From assembly GCF_000968375.1 (NCBI RefSeq), contig NZ_CP009933.1, positions 3,534,001 to 3,598,000 of the forward strand: DNA of 64,000 bases, in the 5' to 3' direction. Below are positions 17,293-26,576 of this stretch, one piece after another (the first letter of the stretch is position 1; each line of letters starts with the position of its first letter). This DNA is from Clostridium scatologenes (GTDB lineage Bacteria > Bacillota > Clostridia > Clostridiales > Clostridiaceae). The notes under the pieces are model-generated. The model had not been told where the DNA came from. It searched no databases and saw nothing but the letters and a program-made list of their open reading frames with translations. The translations under genes and the position numbers were made by a program.

Positions 17293-18180
17293 TTACAATA
17301 AATAATTATTATAATTTTCAATTAAGTAGTCCCTAAAACACCTTGATGATTGTGATAGATATTTACTTTTAAGCCAAGACAGTCCAATTGATATATGGGT
17401 ATCTGGCTCCTCAATTTTTAACATTGAAAGATTTCTTGTGCCCAAATGAGGACGTTTTATCAAATATAAAGGCAAAAGAGCGATACCTCTTTCAAGTTCT
17501 AACATTTCTTCCATAAGGATGTCATCAACCTCAAAAGCTATTTTGGGAGAAAAACCTGCTGATTGACATATAGAATCCGTTATGGCTCTAAAACTATAAT
17601 TATGGACTAATGTAATAAAAGGATCTTCTGCAACTTCATTAAGTCGAATAGATTGTCTTCCTGAAAATCTATGACTATTAGGCACTACTAATACTACTTC
17701 ATCTTCTTTTAGTATTTTACATTCAATGTTTGCCCCTTCTATAGCTGGAACTGTTAAGCAAAAATCTATTTCTCCTGATTGAAGTTGCCTTTCAGCAGTT
17801 TTATATATTTCACATCTTTGGTTGATAACTACATTGCTATGCAGCATAAGGTATCTTTTTAAAACCCCTGACAGCAACCGAGGATTTGTTGTTACAAGAG
17901 AAATATGGTTAGATTGTTTGCCTGTAATATCCATAATTTCATTTTTCGCACTTTCTAGTTCACAAAAAACTCTGTTAACTCTATCTAAAAATGCTAAACC
18001 CACTTTGTTAAGCTCAACATTTCTACCTTTTCTATCAAATAACTTAACATTTAGTTCGTCTTCCAGATGTGAAATAGTCATGCTCAGAGATGGCTGACTT
18101 ATATTTAGTTTCTCAGCTGCTTGAGAAAAGTTCTGAATTTTAGCTGCTACTTGAAAATATTTTAATTGAAGTAATTCCAT
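17293..18180 (-). CDS. LysR-family transcriptional regulator
   Basis: 295 residues. The N-terminal helix-turn-helix (MELLQLKYFQVAAKIQNFSQ, KLNISQPSLSMTISHLE) is followed by the LysR substrate-binding domain (about 90-290; SHRFSG, ELERGIALLP). ATG 18180 is chosen for its RBS GGAGGT; an upstream in-frame ATG at 18201 overlaps the stop of the acyltransferase gene. Close packing with that gene implies one transcript, so the regulator probably controls an operon containing both. Confidence 0.9.
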   Translation of the reverse strand: MELLQLKYFQVAAKIQNFSQAAEKLNISQPSLSMTISHLEDELNVKLFDRKGRNVELNKVGLAFLDRVNRVFCELESAKNEIMDITGKQSNHISLVTTNPRLLSGVLKRYLMLHSNVVINQRCEIYKTAERQLQSGEIDFCLTVPAIEGANIECKILKEDEVVLVVPNSHRFSGRQSIRLNEVAEDPFITLVHNYSFRAITDSICQSAGFSPKIAFEVDDILMEEMLELERGIALLPLYLIKRPHLGTRNLSMLKIEEPDTHISIGLSWLKSKYLSQSSRCFRDYLIENYNNYLL

Positions 18181-18197
18181 AAGACTACCTCCATTAA

Positions 18198-18959
18198 TCA
18201 TACTGGAAAATTAAAGATTCTGTCTGGATTTTCTAGTAGTTGTTTTACTTCATTTAAAAACTTTCCTACATATGCGCCATCAATGGCCCTATGATCAAAA
18301 GATATGGTTATGGGAAGATTCATTATTTCAATCCATTGATTTGATTTTCTACGTACAATTGGTGTAATACTACCTATGCATAATCCAGAGATCATTGGCT
18401 GAGCCAGTGCTAATGAACCACTATCAATATTAAGGGAACCAAAATTTGATATCACAAAATTACCATAATGTTGTCTCAAAAATTCAATTGGACTATCAGC
18501 AGATGAGTGAGATTGATCCATACTCATCTGCTGAAGGAAACTCATAAATTTACCATGACCATTACGAATATCCTTCAGTTCATCTCTAAAGTCTATTGAT
18601 ATATCCATTATAGACTTTAATTCTGGACTATGAATTACTATATACTCAACATGATTTTCAGTATCAACGGGAATGTTTAATACAATTTCAGGGTTTTCAA
18701 TAATGTTTTTACCATCAAAGAAGCTATATAATATTGGGTATCTTACCAGTGTATCTGCAACTGCTTTAGTTATAATATGTGTAATTGTAATGCGTGAAAT
18801 ATGACCATTAATTTTGTTAACTCTGCTTTTTAATTCTGTCAACTGAGTTGTATTGATGTTAACTGTCATTGCAACAGTTGGAACCATACTTTCACTTTTA
18901 AATTTATGCATTTGAAAGTGCCGAAACATAATATCTCTTTGAGTCATTTCTGATTGCAT
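18198..18959 (-). CDS. Stand-alone 2-oxoacid dehydrogenase E2 catalytic domain
   Basis: 253 residues aligning only to the acyltransferase core of E2 enzymes (chloramphenicol-acetyltransferase fold). The catalytic motif is SFDHRAIDGAYVGKF (about 222-236), with GNFVISNFGSL and QPMISGLCIGSI typical of the core. The lipoyl and E1/E3-binding domains are absent, and no E1 or E3 gene is nearby. It could acylate a small molecule from CoA, as CAT does, rather than belong to a dehydrogenase complex (inference). The next gene is a LysR regulator 17 bases downstream. Confidence 0.82.
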   Translation of the reverse strand: MQSEMTQRDIMFRHFQMHKFKSESMVPTVAMTVNINTTQLTELKSRVNKINGHISRITITHIITKAVADTLVRYPILYSFFDGKNIIENPEIVLNIPVDTENHVEYIVIHSPELKSIMDISIDFRDELKDIRNGHGKFMSFLQQMSMDQSHSSADSPIEFLRQHYGNFVISNFGSLNIDSGSLALAQPMISGLCIGSITPIVRRKSNQWIEIMNLPITISFDHRAIDGAYVGKFLNEVKQLLENPDRIFNFPV

Positions 18960-19101
18960 CCTGATACCTCCTAGTTTTTGTTCTCTGTACTTAAAATTAT
19001 ATACTCACAATAATAAATAACAATACATAATTTTCAATATATATATAAATTCAAACTTATATATGCTATCCATTTCTTTATCTTTGAATTACAAACTAAA
19101 A

Positions 19102-19135
19102 ATGCCATAAAGCTCATTTCTGAATATTATGGCAT
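19102..19135 (-). terminator. Hairpin after the AraC/GyrI-like gene
   Basis: Perfect 9-bp stem ATGCCATAA (19102-19110) with TTATGGCAT (19127-19135), flanked by A-rich and T-rich runs. An identical hairpin with the same flanks recurs at 25273-25306. Confidence 0.6.
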
Positions 19136-19165
19136 TAACTTTAAATTTTTAATAGTTGTGATGAC

Positions 19166-20077
19166 TTATTTTATATTTAACTGTTTTACTGGTCTTGCTT
19201 CAATATATCCTCTGTATCCCACAGGTGCTAATTGAAATCTTGGTCCATCTTCATCTGCCCATCTAAAGCCATAAAGCTCAGGATTGTAATTTTTCATAAT
19301 GTCCCATAGTTCCTTTATCTCTTCATCAAACTTTTCATCATCATAAGGCTGTCCTTGAAAAACCATCATCTTACAAGGTTGGAGATCAATTAAATCAAAA
19401 CCTTCTGGGACTTCTCCTGCATAATTGGATGGAACTTCTACTCCTTGAGTATATACTGACGTACCTGATTTGAGTAAGTTTTCGGGCATCCACATTCCAA
19501 TAGGTTCATATATGGCTTCTTTGATACTAGAAAGCACTCCCCATACATCACACCCTACTTCCTCACAATATTCAAAATAATGTGTAGCTTTAATTCCACG
19601 TTTTAAAATTAACTTTCTTGCAGGACGGTCAACCACTTGCACAAAAACTGTTTTTACATTAGAACTTTTAGACATGTTATCCTCTCCTTTTTGTAGCATA
19701 AGGTAATAATCACGGATATGACTGGGCATAAAAAGTTTCAGCGGAGGAGTATTTTTGCAGTAGTATCGAGGAGTCATAGCAAACTGCTTGGAAAATGCTC
19801 TTGTAAAACCTTCGTGCGATCCAAATACAAAATCAAGTGCAACATCAATTATTTTAACATTCTCATCTCTCAATTTAACAGCCGCCCTAGATAAACGAAG
19901 TGCTCGAATGTATTCAAATGGTGTTTTACCTGTTAATTCCTTGAAAATCCTTGTAGAATGCCATGGTGAATATCCTGCTGCATTTGCAAGCATACAAAGA
20001 GTTATTGATTCAGTTATATGATTCTCAATATAAATTTGCATACGATATACCGCATTTATCTTTTCCCAATTTTCCAT
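19166..20077 (-). CDS. AraC-family regulator with GyrI-like effector domain
   Basis: 303 residues. The N-terminal 100 form two AraC helix-turn-helix units (TLCMLANAAGYSPWHSTRIF; ALDFVFGSHEGFTRAFSKQF). A linker leads to a GyrI/BmrR-like small-molecule domain (about 140-300; FVQVVDRPARKLILKRGIKA, then MKNYNPELYGFRWADEDGP). Such SoxS/Rob-like fusions respond to drugs or metabolites. ATG 20077 has RBS GAGGTG at suitable spacing. A paralogue lies at 25408, and a relic of this gene's tail at 25349-25385. Confidence 0.9.
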   Translation of the reverse strand: MENWEKINAVYRMQIYIENHITESITLCMLANAAGYSPWHSTRIFKELTGKTPFEYIRALRLSRAAVKLRDENVKIIDVALDFVFGSHEGFTRAFSKQFAMTPRYYCKNTPPLKLFMPSHIRDYYLMLQKGEDNMSKSSNVKTVFVQVVDRPARKLILKRGIKATHYFEYCEEVGCDVWGVLSSIKEAIYEPIGMWMPENLLKSGTSVYTQGVEVPSNYAGEVPEGFDLIDLQPCKMMVFQGQPYDDEKFDEEIKELWDIMKNYNPELYGFRWADEDGPRFQLAPVGYRGYIEARPVKQLNIK

Positions 20078-20225
20078 GTTCTCACCTCTTGAATAAAGCA
20101 TAACATATTCTTATGGATTTTTACTTGACCTATTTTGCTAAAAGTAATTTTTAAATTCTTGCGGATTAATATATACTTCACCCATCTTATGCTCTCCTAT
20201 TAAATTTCTATCAAAACTTACTATA

Positions 20226-20265
20226 TAAATTACCAATTTACACTACTTAACCTCAAATTAGGATT
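20226..20265. repeat. Repeat R4, copy 2
   Basis: Degenerate R4 (CACTACTTAACCTCAAATTAG), 40-80 bases past the GrpB stop. Confidence 0.4.
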
Positions 20266-20302
20266 TATGGTTCTAATTTCTTAAAGAAGAAGCGTAATGA
20301 CA

Positions 20303-20902
20303 TTACCGTTTTAGATATTTTATTGGATTATATTTGTCAGCATATTCTTCTTTTGATTTTTGTGTATATTTCAAAATAAAATCAGATTTAGCATCTGTAT
20401 AACCATCCCTATCATGCTCATATCTTTCTATCAGCCCCAACTTTAGTTTTTCATATTCCTTAGCAACTTCTTTATGTTCTATAAGGTAGTCTCTAAAATA
20501 TAATTCATTCCAATTACCATAGTAGCGAACATGTAAATGATATACTTTTTCTGCAAATCCTTGTTTTGTATATCCTTTATTAAATGACATTTTCATGAAA
20601 GGCTTATTTCCAGATGACATTAATAACCAACCATTATGTAGTAGAATATTTTTTAATTGTTCAATATCGGTTTCGGTATTTATTTCTAATAAAATATCTA
20701 CTGTTGGCTTAGCAATCAAGCCTTTAACCGCTGTACTTCCTATGTGATTAATACGCAGAATATTTTTCTTATCAATACAATTTAAAAGTCGTTGTTTTTC
20801 AATTCCATACCAATCTTTATAATCTGTATTATGCTCTTTTAAGATGATAGGAAACAACTCCCATAGTTCTTCAAGCGTCATTTCTGACAATTCTTTTTCC
20901 AT
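20303..20902 (-). CDS. GrpB family protein (UPF0157)
   Basis: 199 residues with the nucleotidyltransferase-like core: INHIGSTAVKGLIAKPTVDILLEI (GS plus DxD-like region, about 53-76), then HLHVRYYGNWNELYFRDYLIEH and a C-terminal helix. The family is related to nucleotidyltransferases; its cellular role is unsettled. RBS GGAGGTAATT precedes the ATG. Confidence 0.88.
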   Translation of the reverse strand: MEKELSEMTLEELWELFPIILKEHNTDYKDWYGIEKQRLLNCIDKKNILRINHIGSTAVKGLIAKPTVDILLEINTETDIEQLKNILLHNGWLLMSSGNKPFMKMSFNKGYTKQGFAEKVYHLHVRYYGNWNELYFRDYLIEHKEVAKEYEKLKLGLIERYEHDRDGYTDAKSDFILKYTQKSKEEYADKYNPIKYLKR

Positions 20903-20994
20903 CTATAATTACCTCCACTCAAGAAAATATAAAGAATGTTTCATTCACAATAATTTACTATTATGGTTGCAAAATAAATTTTAATATCATTTGT

Positions 20995-21032
20995 TGATGT
21001 TACACCATACTCAGCCTTAAATTGGAATTTAT
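20995..21032. repeat. Repeat R4, copy 3
   Basis: CAGCCTTAAATTGGAATTTA block just past the ACT-protein stop. The same flank recurs after the second ACT copy at 43140, so the repeat and gene were duplicated together. Confidence 0.5.
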
Positions 21033-21059
21033 AATACTAGAATCTAAATTTAAAACTTA

Positions 21060-21428
21060 TCAGCTTACTTTATATTCATTATTTTCAAGAACTTTTATTG
21101 CCTTTTCGAAATTTTCTTCTTTAGTAAATATATAATCTGTATTATAAGTTGATACTGTAAATATTCCAATCTTATTTTTCGCTAATAATGTAGCTATTTT
21201 TGATAAAATCCCAATAAGAGAAAAATCCAATATACCTTGTATCCTGAATCCTTTCCAGCCATTATCACATTCAACTGCATTTTCAGGTACTAATTTTGTA
21301 CTGCACACTAATGATAATTCTTCATCTGTCTTACTAATAAAATAAAATTTATCTGAATAATCTATTTGTGATAAATCTTCAACTTTACATATTGAAAAAT
21401 TTTGATTTATTATCTTTATCTCAATCAT
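21060..21428 (-). CDS. ACT-domain protein
   Basis: 122 residues with two ACT-like halves: LSLVCSTKLVPENAVECDNGW, then the ligand-binding turn FSLIGILSKIATLLAKNKIGIFTVST typical of ACT_7 amino-acid sensors. It is probably a free-standing small-molecule sensor; the ligand is not known. RBS GGAAGGGATG. A nearly identical but N-terminally truncated copy lies at 43196. Its promoter probably comes from the R2 repeat immediately upstream. Confidence 0.85.
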   Translation of the reverse strand: MIEIKIINQNFSICKVEDLSQIDYSDKFYFISKTDEELSLVCSTKLVPENAVECDNGWKGFRIQGILDFSLIGILSKIATLLAKNKIGIFTVSTYNTDYIFTKEENFEKAIKVLENNEYKVS

Positions 21429-21464
21429 ATTAACATCCCTTCCAAATTACTATAATATTACAAT

Positions 21465-21570
21465 TTTATCTTTTACTAAATTATAACATACTTACAAATA
21501 TCAAACTTTACTTTATTGCACTAAAAAATAAAGTGTATCCATCTTAAATTCTCAATGGCTACACTTTATT
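21465..21570 (-). repeat. Repeat R2, copy 1 (terminator plus promoter unit)
   Basis: Read on the minus strand, R2 begins with a hairpin AATAAAGTGTA...TACACTTTATT and continues into an extended -10 promoter (TATGTTATAAT). Further copies lie at 28341, 31916, 43490, 44136 and, partly, 48385, each upstream of a different minus-strand gene. Confidence 0.75.
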
Positions 21571-21578
21571 TTTGTATT

Positions 21579-21660
21579 GCGACACAAAAATACCACATAA
21601 TTCACTTTGAATAATGCAGTATTTTTGCAAATTGTTCGTTTTTCAGTTGTTGCGTAAAAT
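21579..21660. repeat. Repeat R1, copy 4
   Basis: Full-length R1 (hairpin plus TTGTTCGTTTTTCAGTTGTTG tail truncated to its core), between the SDR stop and R2. Confidence 0.7.
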
Positions 21661-21696
21661 AAGAAGATTGCGATATAAATCAATTTCGTATTATAC

Positions 21697-22419
21697 TTAT
21701 TCGCTACAATAACTGTCTGAAAAATTTGGTATTTCATCAATTGAGTGAAGTTTTGATTTTTTTGACATTTCATCAATTAAAATTTCCTGTGAGCCTTGAT
21801 TTACAGCTAATAATGAATCATAGGCAACAGAATATGGTGATAACTTTTTTCCTTGGAAACTTGCCATCATGTCTGTGTCAATAAATCCGGCATGAATAGC
21901 TGATACTTGAACACCTTTGCTATTTAGGGCTAATCTCATGTCATTTGTCAACGAAAGCGCTGCTGCCTTTGATATACTGTATGCCAGATTCCCGTGTCCA
22001 TTTAACCAGCACCCTGCAGAAAGAACATTTACAATAGCACCCCCACCATTTTTAATGATTATTGGGGCTATAAATTTGGACATAGTCGATATACCTATCA
22101 AATTTGTATTTAAAACATCCTTTACAATTTCGATTGAATCATCATCAAGCAAGGTAGTTTTTTTATGAATACCTGCATTATTTATCAACATATTAATATC
22201 AAGAAGTTCATTTGAAACATTCTCAACATCTTTTTGATTTGTAATATCAAGCTTTATAGGAATAACGCCATGTAATTTTATTGTTTCAGGATTTCGTGCA
22301 GCAGCATATACTTTTTTTGCTCCCATTTCTAAAAGTACTTGAGTAAATTCAAACCCCAATCCTCTATTTGCACCAGTTACCAAAACAGTTGAATCTTTAA
22401 TTTTCATAACTAAACACAC
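21697..22419 (-). CDS. SDR-family oxidoreductase
   Basis: 240 residues of a classical short-chain dehydrogenase: the cofactor motif TGANRGLGFEF (about 15-25), the NNAG motif in MLINNAGIHKK, a catalytic serine in VLSAGCWLNG and the YSISK pair (YxxxK, about 148-152). It uses NAD(P)H; substrate unknown. No strong RBS was seen before the ATG at 22419; ATG 22407 is an alternative. A deleted, nonsense-mutated second copy lies at 38331-38694. Confidence 0.92.
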   Translation of the reverse strand: MCLVMKIKDSTVLVTGANRGLGFEFTQVLLEMGAKKVYAAARNPETIKLHGVIPIKLDITNQKDVENVSNELLDINMLINNAGIHKKTTLLDDDSIEIVKDVLNTNLIGISTMSKFIAPIIIKNGGGAIVNVLSAGCWLNGHGNLAYSISKAAALSLTNDMRLALNSKGVQVSAIHAGFIDTDMMASFQGKKLSPYSVAYDSLLAVNQGSQEILIDEMSKKSKLHSIDEIPNFSDSYCSE

Positions 22420-22522
22420 TCCATTTAATTTTATAGCAATAATAAATGTTAGAATTTATAGAGTACCCAAGATGTAAATAATTTTAGTTCTCACTTTATA
22501 AACCTTGAATTATACATATAGA

Positions 22523-22945
22523 TTATTCCTTAACTATTGAATATAATTTCATATCAAGAACAACTCTATTTTTCACTGCATTTTTCCGCAAAGTACCTTC
22601 ATACAAAAATCCTGACTTTTCAAGTACACGACATGACCCAATATTGCAAGAGAAAGGTTCCGCAAAAATTCTGATAATATCAGTATTTTCAAAAATATAT
22701 TTACATACTTGTTTTACTGCACTTGTTCCAATTCCTTTTCCCCAATATGCCTCTCCAATGTAGTAACCCATTTCCGCTGTTTTAAAGTGGATGTTGTCTT
22801 TTCGAAACACACCAATACTTCCTACTACCTTATTATTAATAGTAATTGCAAAAACATAAGTTGTATTTTTATCAGCATTAAGCATTGCTGAAATAAAATT
22901 TTTTGCATCATTTTCTGTGTATGGATATGGCCGCCCACCTTTCAA
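22523..22945 (-). CDS. RimJ/RimL-type GNAT acetyltransferase, N-terminally truncated
   Basis: 140 residues. The acetyl-CoA-binding motif (YWGKGIGTSAVKQV, about 68-81) and the C-terminal CRVLEKSGFLYEG are intact. The protein starts at PYPYTENDAKNF, a block that sits about 35-40 residues into full-length RimJ/L-type enzymes, so the N-terminal beta-strand and helix are missing. The break coincides with R4 at 22950-22985. No good RBS precedes the first ATG. Probably a decayed copy. Confidence 0.75.
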   Translation of the reverse strand: MKGGRPYPYTENDAKNFISAMLNADKNTTYVFAITINNKVVGSIGVFRKDNIHFKTAEMGYYIGEAYWGKGIGTSAVKQVCKYIFENTDIIRIFAEPFSCNIGSCRVLEKSGFLYEGTLRKNAVKNRVVLDMKLYSIVKE

Positions 22946-22949
22946 ATCA

Positions 22950-22985
22950 CTATTTATAATGTTTAACCTTAAATTCGAATTTTAA
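22950..22985. repeat. Repeat R4, copy 4
   Basis: Near-consensus R4 (CACTATTTATAATGTTTAAC, then CTTAAATTCGAATTTTA) exactly at the truncated 5' end of the GNAT gene at 22523. Confidence 0.55.
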
Positions 22986-23000
22986 GTCATAATATTTTAC

Positions 23001-23495
23001 TTATAATTTCCACCAAAAAGTTTCTCCTTCTTTATATTTTTTAAATCCACAACGCTCTAAAATTTTTTGTGACGCCAAATTTTCTAAATAAGTTTCAGCA
23101 ATTACACTTTTAATATCATTTTGCTTTAATGCCCACTCACACATTGCATTTACAGCTTCTGTCATATAGCCATTATGTTCAAACTCTTTTCCTAAGCCAT
23201 ACCCAATCTCAACTTCGCCATTTTTGTTAGGAATATCTTTGAAATCTGCTGAACCTACTACAACCCTATCATCCTTGCGAATTAATAGAAAAAAGCTATG
23301 CCATAAATAATTATTAAGGTCTTTTTGGATTATTTTATACTGTTTCTTTACTATCTCAAGAAAAGCTCCTTCCATTGATTCTGCCTTATAAAAACAATCT
23401 AACTCTTTTTCAAGTTCACTAATATCTTCAATCCATAGTTTTAATTGATTAGGTGTTAATAGAATAAGTTCCAAGCGTTCAGTTTGTATTATCAT
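23001..23495 (-). CDS. GNAT acetyltransferase (RimJ/RimL type)
   Basis: 164 residues, full length. N-terminal MIIQTERLELILLTPNQL is the usual RimJ/L start. The acetyl-CoA loop region is GYGLGKEFEHNGYMTEAV (about 98-115), and LASQKILERCGFKKY is the C-terminal signature. It transfers acetyl from acetyl-CoA to an amine; the acceptor is unknown. Confidence 0.88.
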   Translation of the reverse strand: MIIQTERLELILLTPNQLKLWIEDISELEKELDCFYKAESMEGAFLEIVKKQYKIIQKDLNNYLWHSFFLLIRKDDRVVVGSADFKDIPNKNGEVEIGYGLGKEFEHNGYMTEAVNAMCEWALKQNDIKSVIAETYLENLASQKILERCGFKKYKEGETFWWKL

Positions 23496-23593
23496 TTTGT
23501 TACCTCCGTTAGTTAAAATTTTTCTGAAAATCTTCTTCTACATGTCTCTATATCTATTGTTCAATAGCTCAAATACCATCTATCAAACCACTT

Positions 23594-24889
23594 CTATAGC
23601 AAAACTGCATTTGGATAAATCAGCTTCATTAAAGTATCAGGATAATAGATAGCAAAGAACAATTCTACATTACCGTTCACAGGTGTACCAGCCATTCTCA
23701 GACCATAATAGTATAGTGCCATAGCTGAGACGAATGCATTGAGCACTATGAATATTACAATGCACCACGTAAGTACCTCCCCTAACACTCGTGGAATTTT
23801 ACCAATATATTTACTTACGAATGGATAAATCGCCTTCAACCATACAATGGCAAGCAATCCCCAAAACAGACAGTAAAGCAGATTCACCCTACCATCCAGA
23901 TTAAAAGGCATACCACTATAATCCCAAAAACGTGTACCCAATACCTTTTCTGTAAACACACTGCATGAATATTCATAGGTACCACCTAGAAAGAAGCCCC
24001 CCAGAAATATGTATATGTCATTTTTATCAATCAATCTATGAAGCATTACTGTGGCAATAATTCCACCCAGTCCCCAAACCACACTGAAAGGTCCATATAT
24101 TAGACTACTGCGACTCATCAACTTACCAGACTTTACCCAGACAAATGCGGTTTCAATCAAATCCCCTGCTAGTGCACTGATAAAAAACATCCATACCAGT
24201 TTTTCAAAACAAATGCTTTCCGCAAATTTTTTTTGATCTAGAGCTTTAACATCAATGAGCTCCAATTGGGCATTCTCCAGCTCAGGGAAAGCCTTGTAAA
24301 TTCGCTTTTGCAACCTTGCAAAAAAACGTTGTCCCATAATCTTCTTTGTATTACTCAAACGTTCTGTTACCTTTAGTTCTAATCTGCTTTGTTTACGAAT
24401 ATGGAATGCTGCCACGAATGAGGCAACAACATCAACCATCAGTAAACCAAAGAGTATCCATAGAATAATGCAGAATAACAAATGTGGAATCATCTGGCTT
24501 ACCATATAGACCAATGGTTGCAGCAGGGAAATAACAAGCACGGAAACTCCACTATATGCAAAGGCAAAAGCAATGTAGAACCTTGGACTATCATAATTCC
24601 ACAGGCGTCTGCCGATTATCCGTCTCAGTAACCCTCCAGCAATATACTCCACCACAGTGGCCAGAACGGCATTCCCGACAAGCAATGCAAAAGGATTGGC
24701 ATTCGCCGCCTCTAAAAATTGCAGACTAAGTATAATACTTAAACCATAGATCGGGCACAGTGGCCCATTTAGCATCCCCCGATTAACAAAATCACCTTTT
24801 CGTAAGCTCGCAATTAAGACTTCTACTACCCATCCTAAAAAAGAATAAAGCAGAAAAAAAGCAAAAAGCTCATATTTCGTATAATGCAT
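23594..24889 (-). CDS. CmpB-type (DUF1113) putative ABC permease, double domain
   Basis: 431 residues with about ten hydrophobic segments. The CmpB signature occurs twice: SFLGWVVEVL with RGMLNGPLCPIYG and LEYIAGG-type VVEYIAGGLL in the first half, and a second unit with LIYGPFSVVWGLGG and YEYSCSVFTEKVLG. Both end in a WDYSG/LWNYDS-like motif. The family is annotated as putative ABC transporter permease, but transport has not been shown and no ATPase is adjacent. Base composition is richer in G+C than its neighbours. Confidence 0.82.
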   Translation of the reverse strand: MHYTKYELFAFFLLYSFLGWVVEVLIASLRKGDFVNRGMLNGPLCPIYGLSIILSLQFLEAANANPFALLVGNAVLATVVEYIAGGLLRRIIGRRLWNYDSPRFYIAFAFAYSGVSVLVISLLQPLVYMVSQMIPHLLFCIILWILFGLLMVDVVASFVAAFHIRKQSRLELKVTERLSNTKKIMGQRFFARLQKRIYKAFPELENAQLELIDVKALDQKKFAESICFEKLVWMFFISALAGDLIETAFVWVKSGKLMSRSSLIYGPFSVVWGLGGIIATVMLHRLIDKNDIYIFLGGFFLGGTYEYSCSVFTEKVLGTRFWDYSGMPFNLDGRVNLLYCLFWGLLAIVWLKAIYPFVSKYIGKIPRVLGEVLTWCIVIFIVLNAFVSAMALYYYGLRMAGTPVNGNVELFFAIYYPDTLMKLIYPNAVLL

Positions 24890-25135
24890 ATTCTCTTTCC
24901 CCTCTATAATTCATAATTTTTAAACATTATAATAAATGTATAGGTAATTGTCCAAGATGTTTTAGGATCTTAACAGTATTCATTTATCTTTCATCTTCAT
25001 TATGAAATTTTATTGTTTTCCAAACAACTTTATTACATTTGCTGCATTATTCAATAAAAAGTTTTTTGCCTTTCTTTGATATATCATTAATATAGACATC
25101 CCACCAAAGCAAGGATAACATTTTAAACACTTTAA

Positions 25136-25215
25136 GTATACTACCGTACTATTCAATTTTCAAAGACCATTTTTCATATTATTTTTTTATAGTTATGTCA
25201 CAAAATTTTCATAAA
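25136..25215. repeat. Repeat R3, copy 3
   Basis: CAATTTTCAAAGACCAT followed by AGTTATGTCACAAAAT, in the 520-base gap between the CmpB and AraC genes. The rest of that gap holds the duplicated AraC tail and no gene. Confidence 0.5.
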
Positions 25216-25251
25216 GTTTATCTTCTAAAAATTCTCAATGCATAAACATAA

Positions 25252-25385
25252 TCTTTGAATCGCAAAGTAAAAATGCCATAAAACTCATTTCTGAATATTA
25301 TGGCATTAACTTTAAATTTTTAATAGTTGTGAATATTAATAAAAACTATATGACTTATCTTATATTTAACTGTTTTACTGGCCTT
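25252..25385 (-). pseudogene. Relic: duplicated 3' end of the AraC gene at 19166
   Basis: This stretch repeats 19081-19197: the same 9-bp terminator hairpin, the AT-rich link and the final codons (RPVKQLNIK and stop), with an extra insertion of about 20 bases. It lies just beyond the stop of the AraC paralogue at 25408, as if the paralogue replaced the body of an older copy. Confidence 0.75.
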
Positions 25386-25407
25386 GAAAAACCTATTTAT
25401 TTACTAT

Positions 25408-26373
25408 TTACTTACGTACTGGTCTTATATACTTGAAAAACCGTTCTGGATTAAAATAAAAGTAAATCATTCTACCTGGGGAAGTATCAAAGCAGTAACC
25501 AGTACCTTCAAAATCAAAAGTTGCCATTGCTTTTTCAATCTTTTCCTCCACACTACGATTTTCTTGCTCATAATCGAATGGTCCATGCTCAAAAACAATA
25601 TACTCAGCTTCAGGAACATCAATCATAAGCATTTGTGGTGGTACTTCACCTTTATAATCAAAAGGAAGACGTACACCATAACACTCTGTTCGTGGAAAAC
25701 CCCAATCACAAAGCCTACCGTCCGGGTCATTAATATACGCCATAATCTGGCCGCTGCCGCTGTTACACTCACTCCCACCGTCATCATCTAATTTCCCCTT
25801 AATACTATCCAGTAAGCCGCAAATTGTTTCACAGTCTTGCCCTGGAATAAGACTCTGCTTTTGCCAAAAATCCCAATATCCATTGCTCTCATAGTTTTTA
25901 ATGTGCAAAAATTTGTGTGCAGGAATAGTTACAAAATAAATTTTAATATCATCTGTAGATTTCATCATACCAATCTCTCCCAATCCTAAAAAGTAACGGT
26001 CGAAAGGGTTTATTTTTGTACGAAGAACAACAGGCTTAGGCTTTTTTCGGTATTCACTTGGAGTTACACCATATGTTCCCTTGAAAGCTCTAGTAAAAGC
26101 TTCATGTGATGAAAAACCGTAATCAAAAGCAATATCCAAAATGCTTTTTTCACTATCTCGAACTTCTTTTAATGCAAAGGCTAACTTTCTATGACGCAGA
26201 TAGTCCCTAAATTGCATACTCGATATTTCTCTAAATTTTCTCGTTGTATGAAATTCAGAATAACCCAGCCTGCGGGAAAGAAATCGTAGTGTTAAAGCTT
26301 CATCATTATAATTTTTAATACACTTGTCAATTTCATCAACGATTATTTGAATTTGCTTCTGCCACTGATACAT
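25408..26373 (-). CDS. AraC-family regulator with GyrI-like domain, paralogue
   Basis: 321 residues. AraC DNA-binding units (RFLSRRLGYSEFHTTRKFRE; ALKEVRDSEKSILDIAFDYG with FSSHEAFTRAFKGTYG) are followed from about 140 by a GyrI-like ligand domain (IYFVTIPAHKFLHIKNYES; EYIVFEHGPFDYEQENRSVE). It has the same architecture as 19166 but the sequence is well diverged. It probably senses a small hydrophobic molecule. Confidence 0.9.
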   Translation of the reverse strand: MYQWQKQIQIIVDEIDKCIKNYNDEALTLRFLSRRLGYSEFHTTRKFREISSMQFRDYLRHRKLAFALKEVRDSEKSILDIAFDYGFSSHEAFTRAFKGTYGVTPSEYRKKPKPVVLRTKINPFDRYFLGLGEIGMMKSTDDIKIYFVTIPAHKFLHIKNYESNGYWDFWQKQSLIPGQDCETICGLLDSIKGKLDDDGGSECNSGSGQIMAYINDPDGRLCDWGFPRTECYGVRLPFDYKGEVPPQMLMIDVPEAEYIVFEHGPFDYEQENRSVEEKIEKAMATFDFEGTGYCFDTSPGRMIYFYFNPERFFKYIRPVRK

Positions 26374-26576
26374 TCATCTGTTCACCTCATTTCAACCGTC
26401 CTACATTTATTATAAAAAAATAGAAAGATTAATACTTGATTTTACTTGCTGTTATTTCATTTTTCTCTTTTAAGTTATACCTCTTTGCTCTGACCTATAA
26501 AATTTATAAACAACTTGATAAAATTGAGATTTATCTATATTAACTTTATACTCATCATCTTACAAAAACTAATAAA

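Noticed and set aside
21552..21776. 74-codon minus-strand frame overlapping the SDR 3' end
   Set aside because: It covers R1, R2 and the last codons of the SDR gene in a different frame, with no RBS.
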